NCBI RefSeq assembly: GCF_026341855.1
Contig: NZ_JAPENW010000001.1
Location: 6,129,001-6,193,000, forward strand
Source of the DNA: Streptomyces sp. NBC_00568
GTDB taxonomy: Bacteria > Actinomycetota > Actinomycetes > Streptomycetales > Streptomycetaceae
Direction of reading: 5' to 3'
Length of the DNA: 64,000 nucleotides
The position numbers and the translations under genes were made by a program. The notes beneath the pieces are model-generated. The model made no database searches, had not been told where the DNA came from, and saw nothing but the letters and a program-made list of their open reading frames with translations. Numbering within the stretch: position 1 is the first letter of the stretch; each line of letters begins with the position of its first letter. Below are positions 61,921-64,000 of the stretch, piece after piece.

Positions 61921-64000
61921 TCAGCGGCGGATTCGGTTCATCTTCGGGTCGAAGAGCGGTTCCTCGGCGACGGTCGCGGGGATCTTCTCGCCGAAGTAGT
62001 CGATGTGCACGCCCGTGCCGGTGGCGAGCGCCGGCAGCCAGGCGTAGGCGACACAGCGGCCGAGCGTGTAGCCGTACGAGGCGCTGGTGACGTAGCCCGC
62101 GGGGGCGCCGTCGACGTAGACCGGCTCCTTGCCGAGGACCACGGCGGAGGGGTCGTCGAGGAGGAGCGGGGTGAGCCGGCGCGCGGGCTCCTGGGCCGCG
62201 CGGCCCTGCAGGGCCTCCTGGCCGACGAAGCCGTCCTTGTCCATGCGGACGGCGAAGCCGACGCCCGCCTCGTACGGATCGTGCTCGTCGGTCATGTCGG
62301 TGCCCCAGGCCCGGTACCCCTTCTCCAGGCGGAGGGAGTTGAAGGCCGAGCGCCCGGCCGCGATCACGCCGTGCCGGCGGCCCGCCTTCCAGAGCGTGTC
62401 CCAGAGCCTGAGTCCCAGGTCGGCCGTGGTGTACAGCTCCCAGCCGAGCTCCCCGACGTAGCTCAACCGCATGGCGGTGACGGGGACATGCCCGAGGTAG
62501 GTCTCCTTCGCGCGGAAGTAGCCGAACCCCTCGTGCGAGAAGTCGTCGCGGGTCAGCGGCTGGACGAGGTCCCTGGCGAGCGGACCCCACACGCCGATGC
62601 AGCAGGTGCCGGAGGTGATGTCTCTGAGGTGCACGTCCTGGGGTGCGTGCCGCAGGAGCCAGTCCAGGTCGGCGGGGGAGTTGGCGCCGACCTGGAAGCG
62701 GTCGGGGGCCAGCCGGGCGACGGTGAGGTCGGAGCGTACGCCGCCGGTCTCGTCGAGGAGCAGCGTGTAGGTGACCGCGCCGGGCTTCTTGCGGAGGTTG
62801 TTGGTGGTCATGCGCTGGAGGAAGGCGAGGGCGCCGGGGCCGGTGACTTCGAGCCGGCGCAGCGGGGTCATGTCGTAGAGGGCGACCTTCTCGCGGGTCG
62901 CCCGCGCTTCGGCCGCGGCGATGGGGGACCAGTAGCGGGCCGACCAGGCGTCGCGTTCGGGGAGGGGACCGAGTGTGTCGACGAGGGGGGCGTTCGCTTC
63001 GTACCAGTGCGGCCGCTCCCAGCCGCCGCCCTCCAGGAAGCGCGCTCCGAGTTGCTGCTGCCGGGCGTGGAAGGGGCTGACGCGCAGGGGGCGCGGCCGC
63101 TCCATCGGCTGGAGGGGGTGCAGGATGTCGTAGACCTCGACGAACTGCTGCGAGCCGCGCTCACGGACGTACGACGGTGAACGCTGCGCGTCCTCGAAGC
63201 GGGCGAGGTCGCATTCGTGCAGGTCGATGGAGGCCCGCCCGTCGACCATCCACTCGGCGACCGCCTTCGCCACCCCGGCGGAGTGGGTGACCCAGACCGC
63301 TTCGGCCAGCCAGAAGCCGCGGAGCTGCCGGGACTCCCCGAGCAGCGGCATGCCGTCCGGGGTGAACGAGAAGACGCCGTTGAAACCCTCCTCGATCTCC
63401 GTGTCGCGCAGGGCGGGCAGCAGTCGGCGGCAGTCGTCCCAGCTCGGCGTCCAGTCCTCTTCGGTGAAGGGATACGACGACGGCATCTCCATGCCGTTCG
63501 CGCGCGCCTCGTCGTAGGGGAGGATCCCGAACGGGTCGACCGGCAGGGGCCGGTGGGCGTAGCTGCCGATGCCGATGCGGTCGTGGTGCTCGCGGAAGTA
63601 GAGGTCGCGGTCCTGGAAGCGGAGGATGGGCTTCGAGGCTTCGGACGCCGCCCCGGCGAGTTCGGGGAGCGGCCGTGTCCTCGCGTATTGATGGGCGAGC
63701 GGTTGCAGGGGTACGTCGACTCCGGCCATGCGCCCGATGACGGGACCCCAGAAGCCGGCGGCGGAGACCACGTGATCGGCGGGGAACGTGCCCCGGTCGG
63801 TGACGACGCCGGTGACTCTGCCGTCCGCCTTCTCGATGCCGGTGACCGTGTGGCGGTCGAGGAAACGGGCGCCCCGCTCGGTCGCGCGCTCCATCTGGGC
63901 CCGGGCCGCGAGCAGGGCGCGGGCCAGCCCGTCGTCCGGGGTGTGGAAGCCGCCGAGGACGGCCGAACGGTCGAGGAGCGGCCAGAGTTCCTTGCATCGG
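61921..64000 (-). CDS. Dimethylglycine/sarcosine dehydrogenase-type FAD-folate enzyme, 5' end outside window
   Basis: At least 692 residues, N-terminus beyond 64000. The visible part starts within an FAD domain (DAO fold; VVSAAGFWGPVIGRMAGVDV, RFQDRDLYFREHHDRIGIG). It continues with a C-terminal aminomethyltransferase (GcvT) domain (MTPLRRLEVTGPGALAFLQR, RLSYVGELGWELYTTADLG, GLGFAV-like EAGVGFAVRMDKDGFVGQEA), which binds tetrahydrofolate. This two-domain plan is that of dimethylglycine and sarcosine dehydrogenases, giving glycine derivatives plus methylene-folate. The frame is open to the window end. Confidence 0.88.
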   Translation of the reverse strand, partial: RCKELWPLLDRSAVLGGFHTPDDGLARALLAARAQMERATERGARFLDRHTVTGIEKADGRVTGVVTDRGTFPADHVVSAAGFWGPVIGRMAGVDVPLQPLAHQYARTRPLPELAGAASEASKPILRFQDRDLYFREHHDRIGIGSYAHRPLPVDPFGILPYDEARANGMEMPSSYPFTEEDWTPSWDDCRRLLPALRDTEIEEGFNGVFSFTPDGMPLLGESRQLRGFWLAEAVWVTHSAGVAKAVAEWMVDGRASIDLHECDLARFEDAQRSPSYVRERGSQQFVEVYDILHPLQPMERPRPLRVSPFHARQQQLGARFLEGGGWERPHWYEANAPLVDTLGPLPERDAWSARYWSPIAAAEARATREKVALYDMTPLRRLEVTGPGALAFLQRMTTNNLRKKPGAVTYTLLLDETGGVRSDLTVARLAPDRFQVGANSPADLDWLLRHAPQDVHLRDITSGTCCIGVWGPLARDLVQPLTRDDFSHEGFGYFRAKETYLGHVPVTAMRLSYVGELGWELYTTADLGLRLWDTLWKAGRRHGVIAAGRSAFNSLRLEKGYRAWGTDMTDEHDPYEAGVGFAVRMDKDGFVGQEALQGRAAQEPARRLTPLLLDDPSAVVLGKEPVYVDGAPAGYVTSASYGYTLGRCVAYAWLPALATGTGVHIDYFGEKIPATVAEEPLFDPKMNRIRR

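Overview
The window is high-GC, codon-biased actinobacterial chromosome and almost certainly Streptomyces. The FMN-riboswitch riboflavin operon, hisE-hisG, a GH18 chitinase with the Streptomyces direct-repeat promoter, rbpA with a SigR-type promoter, and the sporulation pair smeA-sffA all sit in core chromosomal order. I see no insertion sequence, prophage, CRISPR array, rRNA or tRNA. Genes are dense, often joined by ATGA or GTGA overlaps, and convergent pairs are usually separated by long GC-rich hairpins.

Layout. 1-5.3 kb: FMN riboswitch, then ribE-ribM-ribBA-ribH, hisE, hisG and a small PH-domain membrane protein. 5.3-7.9 kb: a structured leader and two CNNM/CBS (CorC/HlyC-type) membrane proteins. 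8-12.2 kb: an EccA/CbxX-like AAA ATPase, a uridine-kinase-family P-loop protein and a conserved unknown. 12.2-18.6 kb: APC permease, exported C39-like peptidase, remnant of an M1 peptidase, 48-residue membrane protein, TetR regulator and a chitinase. 18.8-24 kb: acyl-CoA dehydrogenase, tocopherol-cyclase-like protein and APH-type kinase (possibly one acyl-CoA pathway), a small Cys protein and an Lrp regulator. 24.5-30.6 kb: amidohydrolase, polyprenol-phosphate-mannose synthase, FxsA, RbpA and an Atg22-like MFS protein. 30.7-33.7 kb: glycerophosphodiesterase and YczE-like membrane protein, divergent from a MocR regulator. 33.8-41.4 kb: SffA and SmeA, an ankyrin protein, a 19-codon Cys-Cys ORF before a HEAT-repeat protein, two glycosyltransferases and an SGNH hydrolase.

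41.5-47 kb is a pyroglutamate (5-oxoproline) catabolic operon: MFS importer, DUF1445 hydro-lyase, PxpA, PxpB and PxpC. It is divergent from a FadR-type GntR regulator, with a perfect 17-bp palindrome between them. 47.3-54.7 kb is the most intriguing block: a three-gene MukBEF/MksBEF/Wadjet-like SMC operon (kleisin, MukE-like subunit, 1530-residue ATPase) with no JetD/MksG nuclease beside it. A tandem-repeat ORF is wedged between its first two genes.

54.8-64 kb is a minus-strand choline/betaine cassette. It encodes a GMC choline dehydrogenase, an APC permease, betaine aldehyde dehydrogenase, a Rieske betaine monooxygenase, a monomeric sarcosine-oxidase-family flavoprotein, and a dimethylglycine/sarcosine-dehydrogenase-type folate flavoprotein that runs off the right edge. 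Together these could take choline to glycine and one-carbon units.
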